64,000 nucleotides of DNA from positions 310,001-374,000 of the forward strand of contig CAVSZC010000001.1 in NCBI GenBank assembly GCA_963732365.1. Direction: 5' to 3'. Numbering within the stretch: position 1 is the stretch's first letter; the number at the start of each line of letters is the position of its first letter. The notes under the pieces are model-generated. The model was not told the DNA's origin, searched no databases, and saw only the letters and a list, made by a program, of their open reading frames with translations. Positions 33,975 through 43,400 of this stretch are shown piece after piece. The position numbers and the translations under genes are program-made. Source of the DNA: SR-FBR-E99 sp963732365. GTDB taxonomy: Bacteria > Bacteroidota > Bacteroidia > Bacteroidales > VadinHA17.

Positions 33975-36767
33975 TTATTTCAGCAGCTGATCTGCCCTGG
34001 CTTTTGCCTCGGCAAGGATATTTTCAGCCTGTTTGTCGGCTTCGGCAGTGAGCTGTGTGGCTCTTTTGTCAGCCTCCTTGCGGAGGGCATCAGCCCCTTT
34101 TCTGGCAGCCAGCACGGCTATTGATCCCTTCGGTTCAGCCTCTTTTATCAGTCTCTGTGCCTGTACCTCAGCCTCGTCACGTATCTTCGCGGCGGCGACA
34201 GCAGCTTCATCACGAACAGCCTTTGCCTGTTTCTCCGCCTCTGTCATCAGCTTGTCAGCCTGCTCACGGGCAGTCTCGGTTACCTGCTGTGTTACCTCCT
34301 CCTTGACTGCGGCTGTAACTGTCCCGGATGAAGCACTAGCCCCCTCGCCACCGGTAAAGACTGGTGTTATAACAGGCTTTTTGACTGTCCCTCCTATCTT
34401 AAGATTTATCTTAATGATCTCAGGCGGAGCAAAGGCGAATCCAAGCGTTGCTGCCTGCGCAGCCATGGTTCCCATGAGTGCGTCGGCGGCACCTCCTAGC
34501 TCTGATCTCGGAATCTCTGTCCTGACGAGATAATTAAGCGTCTGGTCAAGCCCCTGGTCACCTCCGATATTCAACTTAATGTTGCCAATCCTGGTATCAA
34601 ACGGTTTCACGAAGAGCCTTCCTTCATTAAGTGTGAATGAAGCCCTCAGGTCTTTTATGATATTCGAATATGATTCGTTAAGCCTGAGAACAGACTTAAC
34701 CTGGTTAAAGGTGTTTGACTCGAGTATCTGTATTGTCTCCGACCTCACATCCCCTACACCTGTAATGGAGCTTATTACTGGCATCATATCGCTTCCCAGC
34801 AGGCTCTCGTACTTCATCCCTACAGAGACACTTCCGCCCAATCCGCCTGCAATGGGGGCCAGCTGACGGACAGTATTAAACGTATTGAATGCCTCCTTTA
34901 TCCCGACAGAGGTAATTTTGAGGTCAGCCCTGACAGAAGGTTTGAGTGTATCGCGCGTATCATAATCGGCATTCATCACAATTGTGCCCCCCAGCGCTTT
35001 CATTCCCGTCTCCCTTATTGTGACGACGCCGTCGCGCATGATAATATTACCTTTCACATCGCTGGCGGTCAGCCGGTCGTAAACCAGCTTGCTGATGAAG
35101 GCATTGAAAGTGAAATCGATGTTCTTCGGGATCTGTATCACGGCAAGTGACGTCGTGTCATCAACCGTGGCAGTGTCTGAAGGGAGCCTGTCCATGATCT
35201 CATTAAGATCGACCGAAGCCGATGTCAGGTCAAGACTGCCTCTGACGGTGCCGTCAGAGAAGAGATAAGGGATATAGTTTTCCAGCCGGCCGCTAAGGGC
35301 AAAATCGCTCCTCTCTCCCACCCGCATCTTAAGCTCACGAAGTTCGGCAAATGCCGGGTTAAAGGCAAAGGCAGCATTGCTTATCCTTACCTCGGGCAGG
35401 TCAGCCGTCTCGAGAGCCATGTCAGAGATTGTCAATGCCCCTTCTGCCTTGAACTGATCGTATTTTTCGTTCTCTATCATCGACATGCGGCCGGCGAGGC
35501 CAAGTGAGACATCTATTATGCCGTTAAGAGTGATACTGTCGAGGGGGACGGCCTGCCGAAGCTTTGACAGGTCTATCTTACCCTTTGCAGTGACTGCTAT
35601 TGCCGGATCACTTACCGGAGAAGAGACGTTGGCCGTCAGGTCGAACGGGTTGCCGGCCAGCTCAAAGTGAAAGCGGTCGACTGTCACTGTCGTGTTGTCA
35701 GGCACTGTGCCGTCAGCCTTCACCCCTGCCCTGATGTTTATGGCACTGATCTTCTCGGGCAGGTCTGGATAGCTAATGATGCCATCGGTCACAGTGAGGT
35801 TTACCGTCATGTCAGGCAGTGTGCTGTCAGCCGCACTGTAAACACCTTTTACCGTGCCGTCGAGGGAGAATGTCCCTGATGCCTTCAGCTCTTCATATCC
35901 CTGCATATAAAAGGCAGGCACCAGAGACAGCAGCGACTTGAATGATGTTCCCGGGGTTTCAAATACCAGGTCAGTGAAGATGTCATCACCCGGCATTGCT
36001 ACCCTGCCAGACCATCTCAGCTCAATGTCATTCAATCTGAATGAGTTATCCCTTAGTTCAAAATTCATTGAATCAAGCATTGCATCAACGTCTGCATGGA
36101 GGCTGACCGTAGCATCAGATAGGTATTTGATCCCGTCCATGATTAAGTTCACGTTGCCTGAAGTAAGGTCCATGACAAGATCCGTGCGCGAGGCGTTCAT
36201 GTTTCCGGAGAGGTTAAAGCCCAGCTCCCCGGCAGATGCTGAGATACCTGATTCCATGTCTCTGTATGACACCTTTCCATCGCGTATAGCAAACTCCCTG
36301 AGCAGCAGCTTCATCTCAGACTGCTCTCCCTCCTCCTCAGCCTTAACCTCAGCCTCAACCTCTTTCATTATGTCCCAGTTTGCCGATCCGTTCTCCATGA
36401 CAAGGGCGTTAATGCCGGGTCTGTCAATGACTATTGATTTCACCTCATACCCATTGTCAGAGAATATGCTGAAAAGGTTAAATACAAGGTTGAATGAGTT
36501 TACTTTAGCCAGGGTATCACCTTCGAATTCTTCGGTTCCGGTGACTGAGAGTCCTTCAAGCGAGAATGATGCATTCGGGAAGGCTCTGAAGAGGCTTAGG
36601 TTATAGTCGTCAAATTTAACGGTGGCGTCAACCATGTTGTTTGCCTGTTGCTCGATCATTATCCTGATCTTGTCCTTGAATGCGATGGGGATAATTATTG
36701 CGGCTGCGACGGTGAGAAGCAGCAAAGCAGCTATTGCGATTCCGGAAATTCGTAATATTTTTTTCAT
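33975..36767 (-). CDS. AsmA-family protein with C-terminal coiled-coil tail
   Basis: 930 aa. N-terminal signal anchor (ILRISGIAIAALLLLTVAAA) followed by the AsmA N-domain (FKDKIRIMIEQQANNMVDAT, FPNASFSLEGLSVTGTEEF, SIVIDRPGINALVMENGSAN). The middle is beta-rich with repeats typical of the TamB/AsmA bridge-like fold, and an AsmA-2-like C-domain at about 600-790. Residues about 800-930 are an Ala/Lys/Glu heptad-rich tail (EQADKLMTEAEKQAK, RDEAEVQAQRLIKEAE, ADKQAENILAEAKARADQLL). Family members act in phospholipid or outer-membrane homeostasis in the periplasm. The tail is not part of a typical AsmA. Confidence 0.87.
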   Translation of the reverse strand: MKKILRISGIAIAALLLLTVAAAIIIPIAFKDKIRIMIEQQANNMVDATVKFDDYNLSLFRAFPNASFSLEGLSVTGTEEFEGDTLAKVNSFNLVFNLFSIFSDNGYEVKSIVIDRPGINALVMENGSANWDIMKEVEAEVKAEEEGEQSEMKLLLREFAIRDGKVSYRDMESGISASAGELGFNLSGNMNASRTDLVMDLTSGNVNLIMDGIKYLSDATVSLHADVDAMLDSMNFELRDNSFRLNDIELRWSGRVAMPGDDIFTDLVFETPGTSFKSLLSLVPAFYMQGYEELKASGTFSLDGTVKGVYSAADSTLPDMTVNLTVTDGIISYPDLPEKISAINIRAGVKADGTVPDNTTVTVDRFHFELAGNPFDLTANVSSPVSDPAIAVTAKGKIDLSKLRQAVPLDSITLNGIIDVSLGLAGRMSMIENEKYDQFKAEGALTISDMALETADLPEVRISNAAFAFNPAFAELRELKMRVGERSDFALSGRLENYIPYLFSDGTVRGSLDLTSASVDLNEIMDRLPSDTATVDDTTSLAVIQIPKNIDFTFNAFISKLVYDRLTASDVKGNIIMRDGVVTIRETGMKALGGTIVMNADYDTRDTLKPSVRADLKITSVGIKEAFNTFNTVRQLAPIAGGLGGSVSVGMKYESLLGSDMMPVISSITGVGDVRSETIQILESNTFNQVKSVLRLNESYSNIIKDLRASFTLNEGRLFVKPFDTRIGNIKLNIGGDQGLDQTLNYLVRTEIPRSELGGAADALMGTMAAQAATLGFAFAPPEIIKINLKIGGTVKKPVITPVFTGGEGASASSGTVTAAVKEEVTQQVTETAREQADKLMTEAEKQAKAVRDEAAVAAAKIRDEAEVQAQRLIKEAEPKGSIAVLAARKGADALRKEADKRATQLTAEADKQAENILAEAKARADQLLK

Positions 36768-36889
36768 TACCTGTGGTATTTTTATAAATCTCTGTTAATG
36801 ACGTTGCACGCAACGTCGCCACGGATCAACACCTATTTCAATTTCAGTAAATGTGGTATAAAATTAACCATAAAAATGTAAAATTGTTT

Positions 36890-36897
36890 TATATTTG
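36890..36897 (+). promoter_or_regulatory. Minus-7 element of the tRNA-Arg gene
   Basis: TATATTTG fits TAnnTTTG, 11 bp before the tRNA 5' end. Confidence 0.55.
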
Positions 36898-36908
36898 CAG
36901 CCTCAAAA

Positions 36909-36982
36909 GGTCCCGTAGCTTAACTGAATAGAGCATCTGACTACGGATCAGAAGGTTGGGGGTTTGAATCCCTCCGGGATCA
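36909..36982 (+). tRNA. tRNA-Arg (ACG)
   Basis: Cloverleaf of 74 nt. The acceptor stem GGTCCCG/CGGGATC has one G-U pair, the anticodon stem is TCTGA/TCAGA, and the loop CTACGGA gives anticodon ACG. T-arm loop is TTTGAAT. Discriminator is A; CCA is not encoded. A strong terminator follows. Confidence 0.93.
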
Positions 36983-36990
36983 CAAAAGCC

Positions 36991-37013
36991 ATCCCGCGCA
37001 AGCGGGATTTTTT
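36991..37013 (+). terminator. Terminator of tRNA-Arg
   Basis: Perfect 7-bp stem ATCCCGC/GCGGGAT with GCAA loop followed by a T6 run. Confidence 0.85.
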
Positions 37014-37022
37014 ATTTTGAGG

Positions 37023-37052
37023 GAGCCGCTGAAGCTTGCTTCAGAGAGGCTC
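37023..37052. repeat. Bulged stem-loop after tRNA terminator
   Basis: GAGCC and CTGAAGC pair with GCTTCAG and GGCTC around a TT loop. It is one of several hairpins in the non-coding stretch 36983-37489. Confidence 0.6.
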
Positions 37053-37069
37053 ACGAAGAAATAAAAAAT

Positions 37070-37142
37070 GACCGCCGCAGGCGGATGGTTTTTGTGCTAA
37101 GCCCACCACTGCGGATCATGCCACCGCAGGTGGCGTAATCCC
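37070..37142. repeat. Direct repeat copy A (left of TIR gene)
   Basis: A 26-bp core at 37070-37095 (CCGCC-GCA-GGCGG hairpin followed by ATGGTTTTTGT) is identical to 40192-40217. The similarity continues more loosely through a second hairpin (GCCACC/GGTGGC) to a shared (T/A)ATCCC end. Confidence 0.75.
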
Positions 37143-37161
37143 ATCAGATTATTAATTATTC

Positions 37162-37348
37162 GATGGTCTCCGACCATCATTAATTGTTCACGATGTCCTT
37201 TTCTACAATAATTCGATGTTCTACGAACATCTCATTACTATTTTCTGTGAAAGTCGATTATCTAATGTTGCATTTAAGACCTTTGTAGAAGGTCACATTA
37301 TTCTAGATAATGAGGTGATAAAAATAAAATTGACCCTCGTAGAGGGTC
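37162..37348. repeat. Array of GAnnnTC-type hairpins, non-coding
   Basis: Four stem-loops share similar arms and a C(T/C)(A/C)CG-like loop: GATGGTC/GACCATC (37162-37178), GATGTTC/GAACATC (37215-37231), GACCTT/AAGGTC (37278-37294) and GACCCTC/GAGGGTC (37332-37348). The last two have the loop in the opposite sense. The third is nested in a longer bulged stem (ATTATCTA at 37257-37264 with TAGATAAT at 37304-37311). The stretch 36983-37489 has no supported gene; an open frame at 37216-37533 only reads through the hairpins. Confidence 0.65.
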
Positions 37349-37489
37349 GAATAATCCAATGGCATATCAAAAAGAAAGCCCCGGTATTCACATCTTATGC
37401 CTTCGACATGACTGCTAATATTGCCAATGATACTTGGATAAGCCGCGCTTGTGGAACGATTGTTAATGTATCAGAAGTTCCTGCTATGT

Positions 37490-39808
37490 CTAATTTCTGT
37501 TATTCCCGGCAACAGCCTTTTCCGCCGATTTGAGAGCAAGAAAGACCTCGTGATTGTAATAAGGCCTCATCTCCCAGGATTTCCTGATGAACTCCAATGC
37601 CTTTTCATAGTTGCCCTGCTTATATAATCCTAAACCATAATTGAATAAATAATCCCAGTCTTCAGGATCAGTTTCAAGCGCCTGGCTTATAAGATCCAGA
37701 CCTTCACTGATATTGATATCTTCACTGATCAGTAAATAAGCCAGATCATTCTTTATTACAGGATTTCTGGGATCCATTGAATTCGCGAGGCGATACAATT
37801 CCTCTGCCTTCACCACCAAATCTGCATGATAATATATGCTTGCCAGCTGTCTCACTATGTCTGGTTCCGGCCTGTTTTTTCTCCGGGCTGCAGCTTTAAA
37901 ATCTGCAAGAAAGTTATTTGCCTTGGCTGTATCGCCAAGTGAGAGAGAACAAACCGACTGCCAGTAAGTGACAAGGGACGCTTCTGACGGATGGAGAACA
38001 AGGGCCTCTTCATAGATCTTCGCTTCCCTGGTATGATCTCCTGTATTATGATATGCATTCCCCAGCAGGACATAATGCCAGATCCACAGGGTGTAGCTGC
38101 TGCTGAAAGGCTTGTTTATTTCGATCCCCTTTTCAAATGCGTCAATGGCCTCCTGCCACTGATCAATATTTAAATACACCCAGCCAAGAGTATAGTACTT
38201 TATACTCGAGTACGGATTAAATTCCAGATACTGCTTCAAATGTTTTATTTGTTCTTCCGGCGCTTTGTCTATAGCTGCCTTTACTTCCATTATTTGAAAC
38301 TGTATTTCCTGTGGCACATTGTTGATCCTGTCAAATGCCTTGTACGCATATATTTTACTCTCTTCCGATTGACCTATGTCACCGTACACATATGACAACA
38401 TCAACATTGGACTTACAAAATTTGTATCACTGCTTATTGATTTTTTATATAGGTCAACCGCAGTGGCATAATCCAGCCAGCCATGATAACTCCTTCCCTG
38501 TATATAATATTTAAATGCCTCGGCAGATGAAGTAAAAACGCTCTTAAGGTCATATGTCCCGTAAGTATTCTTCAGTTCTTTTATTGCGAGATAATTCTTA
38601 ATAAGCATTGACAATGTGTCTGTTATGTAAAAGAAATCATCTTCTGTCCTTCCCGATGTTTCAAAGGATTTGTAAATCTCCTCGCTTCTGGAGTCCATTA
38701 AATTAGCTGTCACATGGATACAGCTCCCGGTACTGAAAATATTTCCGATAATAACTGTATTCGCCTGCAATTTTAAAGCTGCACTCCTCGCAAATGAAGG
38801 TGTGATAGATGCATAATTCAACTGTTCTGAATCCTTGAAAATCTTATCCATGCTTTCAACCTGCCGGACCGATAATTCGCCGGAATTCGAGAGTGATGTT
38901 ATCAGAAGATTCTGTAAACCCTTTTGCCAGATATTATATAAGGTATCAGATGTTAAGTTCTTGAATGGCATTATTGCTATGGAAATCTTTCCTTCCGGAT
39001 CTTTCAGAGCCTTAATTTTATCCGGCGTGAATATCCCGGGATAAAAAAGAAGTGCCGCAGCTATTAATGCTGCAAGGAAAATAACTGCCGACCATATCCT
39101 GAACTTTGATGACCTGACAACTTTCTCCGCCTCAAATTTATTATTGTCTTCCCTGCCACTTTTCGATAATCCTGCATCGAGATCCTTATCACCCATCATC
39201 GATAAAGGTCCTGCTTTCATACCCTGAATAATCTCTCTTATTGCATGGGCCACCTTGATGATCTGGATCCTGTAAACAGTGTTGTTTAGATTTTTCTTCT
39301 CATTATCTCCGGGCGCAAGCGGTTTGTCAATGCCAGGCTCTCTGTATATGAATTCTACTCCTCTGAGAACACCTCCCAAAACTGACTCAAATAACTTATT
39401 ATCCTCATCATCCAGCGGGTGAATGCGGACAGGCAAAACCCTGCTGGCTACGTTACCGTTAGGTAGCTTTATCTTAAGTCCGAATTGATCGGCAGATGCA
39501 TTTTCAACAAATGCTTTGAATTCATGTTTCCAGGCAAAAGAATTTGGGTCACAATAGGTGCGTGAGACTATAGGAATAAATACAACACAATTCAGTTTTT
39601 CTTTAAGAGAAGCGTTAACATCATGAGTTTCTAATAGTCCGTCGTGCGGGTTGATGTCAAAATAGACACTGATCTCTTCTTTGAATGTTGATTCAAGTTC
39701 TCCCCTGAGATTCTCCGCAAACTCAGTTACCCAGCCGTCATGCTTATTGTCCTTCTGGCGATAGCTGATGAAGATGTCATAATTATATCCTTTAATAATG
39801 CTTGTCAT
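37490..39808 (-). CDS. TIR domain-TM-TolB_N-like-TPR protein
   Basis: 772 aa. The N-terminal TIR domain (about 8-155) begins YDIFISYRQKD and has the WxxE element Trp93/Glu96 (SFAWKHEFKAF), the position of the catalytic Glu in NAD-cleaving TIRs. One transmembrane helix is at about 237-257. A TolB_N/FlgO-like alpha/beta domain follows (ISIAIMPFKNLTSDTLYNIW, about 275-400), then 7-8 TPRs (about 440-765, e.g. WQEAIDAFEKGIEINK, NYEKALEFIRKSWEM). Thus a cytoplasmic TIR is tied to a periplasmic sensor-like region. Base composition is visibly AT-richer than most neighbours, and repeats flank the gene. A role in defence or signalling is inferred, not shown. Confidence 0.85.
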   Translation of the reverse strand: MTSIIKGYNYDIFISYRQKDNKHDGWVTEFAENLRGELESTFKEEISVYFDINPHDGLLETHDVNASLKEKLNCVVFIPIVSRTYCDPNSFAWKHEFKAFVENASADQFGLKIKLPNGNVASRVLPVRIHPLDDEDNKLFESVLGGVLRGVEFIYREPGIDKPLAPGDNEKKNLNNTVYRIQIIKVAHAIREIIQGMKAGPLSMMGDKDLDAGLSKSGREDNNKFEAEKVVRSSKFRIWSAVIFLAALIAAALLFYPGIFTPDKIKALKDPEGKISIAIMPFKNLTSDTLYNIWQKGLQNLLITSLSNSGELSVRQVESMDKIFKDSEQLNYASITPSFARSAALKLQANTVIIGNIFSTGSCIHVTANLMDSRSEEIYKSFETSGRTEDDFFYITDTLSMLIKNYLAIKELKNTYGTYDLKSVFTSSAEAFKYYIQGRSYHGWLDYATAVDLYKKSISSDTNFVSPMLMLSYVYGDIGQSEESKIYAYKAFDRINNVPQEIQFQIMEVKAAIDKAPEEQIKHLKQYLEFNPYSSIKYYTLGWVYLNIDQWQEAIDAFEKGIEINKPFSSSYTLWIWHYVLLGNAYHNTGDHTREAKIYEEALVLHPSEASLVTYWQSVCSLSLGDTAKANNFLADFKAAARRKNRPEPDIVRQLASIYYHADLVVKAEELYRLANSMDPRNPVIKNDLAYLLISEDINISEGLDLISQALETDPEDWDYLFNYGLGLYKQGNYEKALEFIRKSWEMRPYYNHEVFLALKSAEKAVAGNNRN

Positions 39809-40042
39809 CTAAGGAGCATATCTTTGAATATCAAAGTTAAACCATATTAAGTCAAAGTTAGGTATAATGTTCTGAACAAGCACCGGCATACAAAATGAAA
39901 ATGGAGTCGGACGTCTTTCCTCGCTGCTGACCACATTGCATATTTGGGAATGTGGTTATTAAACGTGTATTACATACTGATAGAGTTAAGATACTCGCAT
40001 TCATCCCTTACAGATTATTACCTTTTGTGAAATGCGTTTATG

Positions 40043-40123
40043 TGGGACGTACTGGATTCGAACCAGTGACCTCTTGCGTGTGATCCGCCGGCTGGCGGAC
40101 TAAACCGACTGAGCTAACGTCCC
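40043..40123 (-). pseudogene. tRNA-Val-like pseudogene disrupted by a palindrome
   Basis: Read on the minus strand, the acceptor stem GGGACGT/ACGTCCC, D-loop AGTCGGTTTA and T-arm ACTGG-TTCGAAT-CCAGT are intact. The 3' side of the anticodon stem (GCAAG) also survives. Where the D-stem end and the 5' anticodon stem should be, the palindrome TCCGCCAGCCGGCGGA is found, making the molecule about six bases too long. Neither the D-stem nor the anticodon stem can pair. The remaining loop, ...CACAC before GCAAG, suggests a former tRNA-Val. It may be scored as an odd tRNA by software. Confidence 0.65.
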
Positions 40124-40138
40124 TAAGGAAACCAAAGA

Positions 40139-40176
40139 TAAAAAAAGCCCCGGATCGCAGTCATCAACCAGGGGCT
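40139..40176 (-). terminator. Minus-strand terminator without an evident gene
   Basis: AGCCCC...GGGGCT with a 19-base loop; read on the minus strand it runs into seven T. It lies upstream of the tRNA relic, so it would end a leftward transcript starting between 40177 and 40440, where no gene is seen. Confidence 0.5.
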
Positions 40177-40191
40177 AAAGTGCATCGCTGA

Positions 40192-40264
40192 GACCGCCGC
40201 AGGCGGATGGTTTTTGTTCGGAGCCTTATGCTGGTGATCACGCCGACGAAGGAGGCGTTATCCC
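40192..40264. repeat. Direct repeat copy B (right of TIR gene)
   Basis: Same orientation as copy A. The 26-bp core at 40192-40217 is identical, and the rest matches loosely, ending in GTTATCCC. Apart from this, the pseudo-tRNA and the terminator, the gap 39809-40440 holds only a hairpin (CCACATT/AATGTGG near 39930-39954) and the promoter region of the tricorn gene. Confidence 0.75.
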
Positions 40265-40440
40265 TCTCACATTTCAGCAAAGTCCGGGATGACAAAGCGT
40301 AAATAGAATTGATTTTCAAATGTATATTGGGTAACTTTGATACGAGAGAGTATAACCATCCCTGAAATCATCATGGCAGGGTAATCAGATTATCCTTTCT
40401 GATTTGGATTTAAGAACTATTCAAGCACTAAAAATATCAT

Positions 40441-43400
40441 ATGAAAAGAATTATTGTCTTATTGTCAGTCTGCTTTTTCATTCAGGCAGCAAATGCGCAG
40501 GAAGAAGCCAGATTACTCCGTTTCCCCGCCATACACGGAAACCAGCTTGTGTTCAGTTATGCAGGTGATCTCTACACTGTCGAAAGAGCCGGCGGCCTCG
40601 CCAGACAACTCACGAGCAGTCCGGGCTATGAAATGTTCGCCCGGTTCTCACCTGACGGCAAAACAATAGCCTTTACTGCCCAATACGACGGTAATACAGA
40701 GGTGTTTTCAATGCCGTCTGACGGCGGAGAGCCGAGAAGAATAACCTATACGGCCACTCTTCAGCGTGATGACGTCTCAGACAGGATGGGACCGAACAAT
40801 ATAGTTATGACCTGGACCCCCGATGGCAAAAACATTATATATCGCTCCCGCCGCTATTCCTTCAATGATTTTATAGGACAATTGTTCAGCGTGCCTGCCG
40901 GAGGCGGCCTTTCCGCAGAACTGCCTTTTACCACAGGGGGATTCTGTACTTATTCCCCGGATGGCAGTAAGCTTGCATTCAACAGGGTGTTTCGTGAATT
41001 CAGAACATGGAAGTATTACCACGGTGGCATGGCTGACGATCTGTGGATCTATAACTTCAATACAAAGGAGGTAAAAAATGTCACTAATAACCCGGCACAG
41101 GATATTTTCCCAATGTGGCATGGCAATGACATATATTTTCTTTCAGACCGTGACCGCACAATGAATTTGTTTGTATACAAGGGGGATACGAAAGAGATAA
41201 GCAAACTGACTGATTTTTCAGATTTTGATATCAAATTCCCCTCACTTGGCGATGATGCCATCGTATTTGAAAAAGGAGGATACGTCTACCTGTATGATCT
41301 AAATACCCGGACAGCTGAAAAAATCACAATCCGGGTTGCAAATGAGATATCGAGTGTACGGAGCTCAATGGTGGATGCAGGTAAAAGCATTAATTCATCA
41401 CATATATCGCCCGACGGAGAGCGCCTTGTTTTTGGGGCACGCGGCGATATATTCACTGTCCCTGCTAAAGAAGGCATAACAAGGAACATCACTCAAAGCC
41501 CCGGTGCGCATGACCGGAACGGTGTCTGGTCACCTGACGGGAAGTATATTGCATACATCTCAGACCAAAACGGTGAAGATGAAATATATATCCGGCATCA
41601 GGACGGATCCGGCACACCGGTCCAACTTACAAAAAATGCAGACACCTATAAATTCAGTATTGCATGGTCGCCCGACAGCAAAAAAATTCTATGGAATGAC
41701 AAGCTGTTCAGGCTTCAGTATGTGGATATTGAAACAAAAGAAGTAGTAACGGTTGAGCAATCGAAAGAATGGGAAATTACGGAGCTTAGCTGGTCTACTG
41801 ACAGCAAGTGGATCGCCTATGCACGTCCGGAGCGGGAAACAATGACAAAAATAATTCTCTATAATACTGTCAGCAAAGGGAAAACTGAGATTACAGACGG
41901 ATGGTATGACAGTGAAAAACCCTCCTTCAGTACTGACGGAAACTTCCTGCTGTTCACCTCAGCCAGGACTTTCAATCCAACCTTCAGCAATACTGAGTGG
42001 AACCATGCATATCAAAATATGAATAAGATATATATGGTTATCCTGGCCAAAACGACCAGGTCGCCATTTGCACCGGCAGATAATGAAGTGGCGATCGGGG
42101 GAACAGCAAAGCCAGCGATCGATAAGAAGGAGGAGACTGCAAAGCCTGTTGATATTAAAGTAGACCTGGACGGGATACAGGACCGGATAGTAGAAATACC
42201 TTTGAGTGCTTCCAATTATGAAGGGATAATATGTATCGGGAAGAAGCTCTATTATCATGAAATGAAATCCGGATCGGCGACCCCATCCGTAAAAATGTAC
42301 GATCTGGATAAAAAGGAGGAAAAAGAATTAGGCACCGGCATATCATTTGTTGTTTCAGCTGACAGCAAAAAAATGCTGGTGCAGAAAGATGACACATATG
42401 CTGTGATTGACCTGCCCTCAGCTCCTGTTGACATAAAGGACAAGGTAAATCTTTCCAACATGAAGGTGCGGACAAACCTACCTGCTGAATGGAAACAGAT
42501 CTATTATGAAAGCTGGAGGCAGATGCGTGATTTCTTTTATGCTCCGAAAATGCATGGTGTGGACTGGCCGGGGCTCAGGGACAAGTATGCGGCACTTTTG
42601 CCATATGTGAGACACCGTGACGATCTGACATATGTTATCGGCGAATTGATCTCTGAATTAAGCATCGGGCATACCTATGTGCTGAGCGGTGACAAACCAA
42701 GAGCTGAAAGAATCAGTACCGGTTTGCTTGGGGCGAAATTAAGCAGGCAGCCCTCAGGCTTTTACAGGGTAGACAAAATACTGGAAGGGGCAAACTGGAG
42801 CAAGGAGTTGAGGTCACCCCTGACGGAGATAGGCGTAAATATAAAGGAGGGAGATTATATTATTGCAGTTAATGGCAATATCACCAATGAGATGACCGAC
42901 ATTTACGAGTCACTGGTAGGGTATGCCGGCAAACAGGTAGAACTCACCGTGAACTCAAAGCCTGAACTTGCAGGAAGCAGAAAAACCATAGTGGTGCCCC
43001 TTGCAAGTGAAGCGAAGCTGTACTATTACAACTGGGTTCAGAATAACATCCGTAAGGTGTCGGAAGCCACCGGGGGGCAGGTGGGATATATTCACATACC
43101 AGACATGAGCCCTGAGGGTTTAAATGAGTTCATCAGTCATTTTTATCCTCAGATCATGAAAAAAGGTTTGATCATTGATGACAGGGGGAATGGCGGAGGG
43201 AATGTATCGCCAATGATAATTGAGCGGTTAAGCAGGGAGATGATAATGACCCAGATGGCCCGTAACCAGTCGCAGGGAACACCTGATCCTGACGGTACTT
43301 TTACAGGCCCTAAAGTCTTGCTTATAGATAATTATTCCGCCTCTGACGGAGACCTGTTCGCCTACCGCTTCAGGGAGATGAAGTTAGGCCATATAATAGG

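Noticed and set aside
35938..36606. 222-codon plus-strand frame
   Set aside because: Antisense shadow of the AsmA gene; Ser/Leu-rich with no family features.
37216..37533. Open frame of 105 codons on the plus strand
   Set aside because: It reads through the hairpin array and into the 3' end of the TIR gene on the other strand; no family features and unnatural composition.
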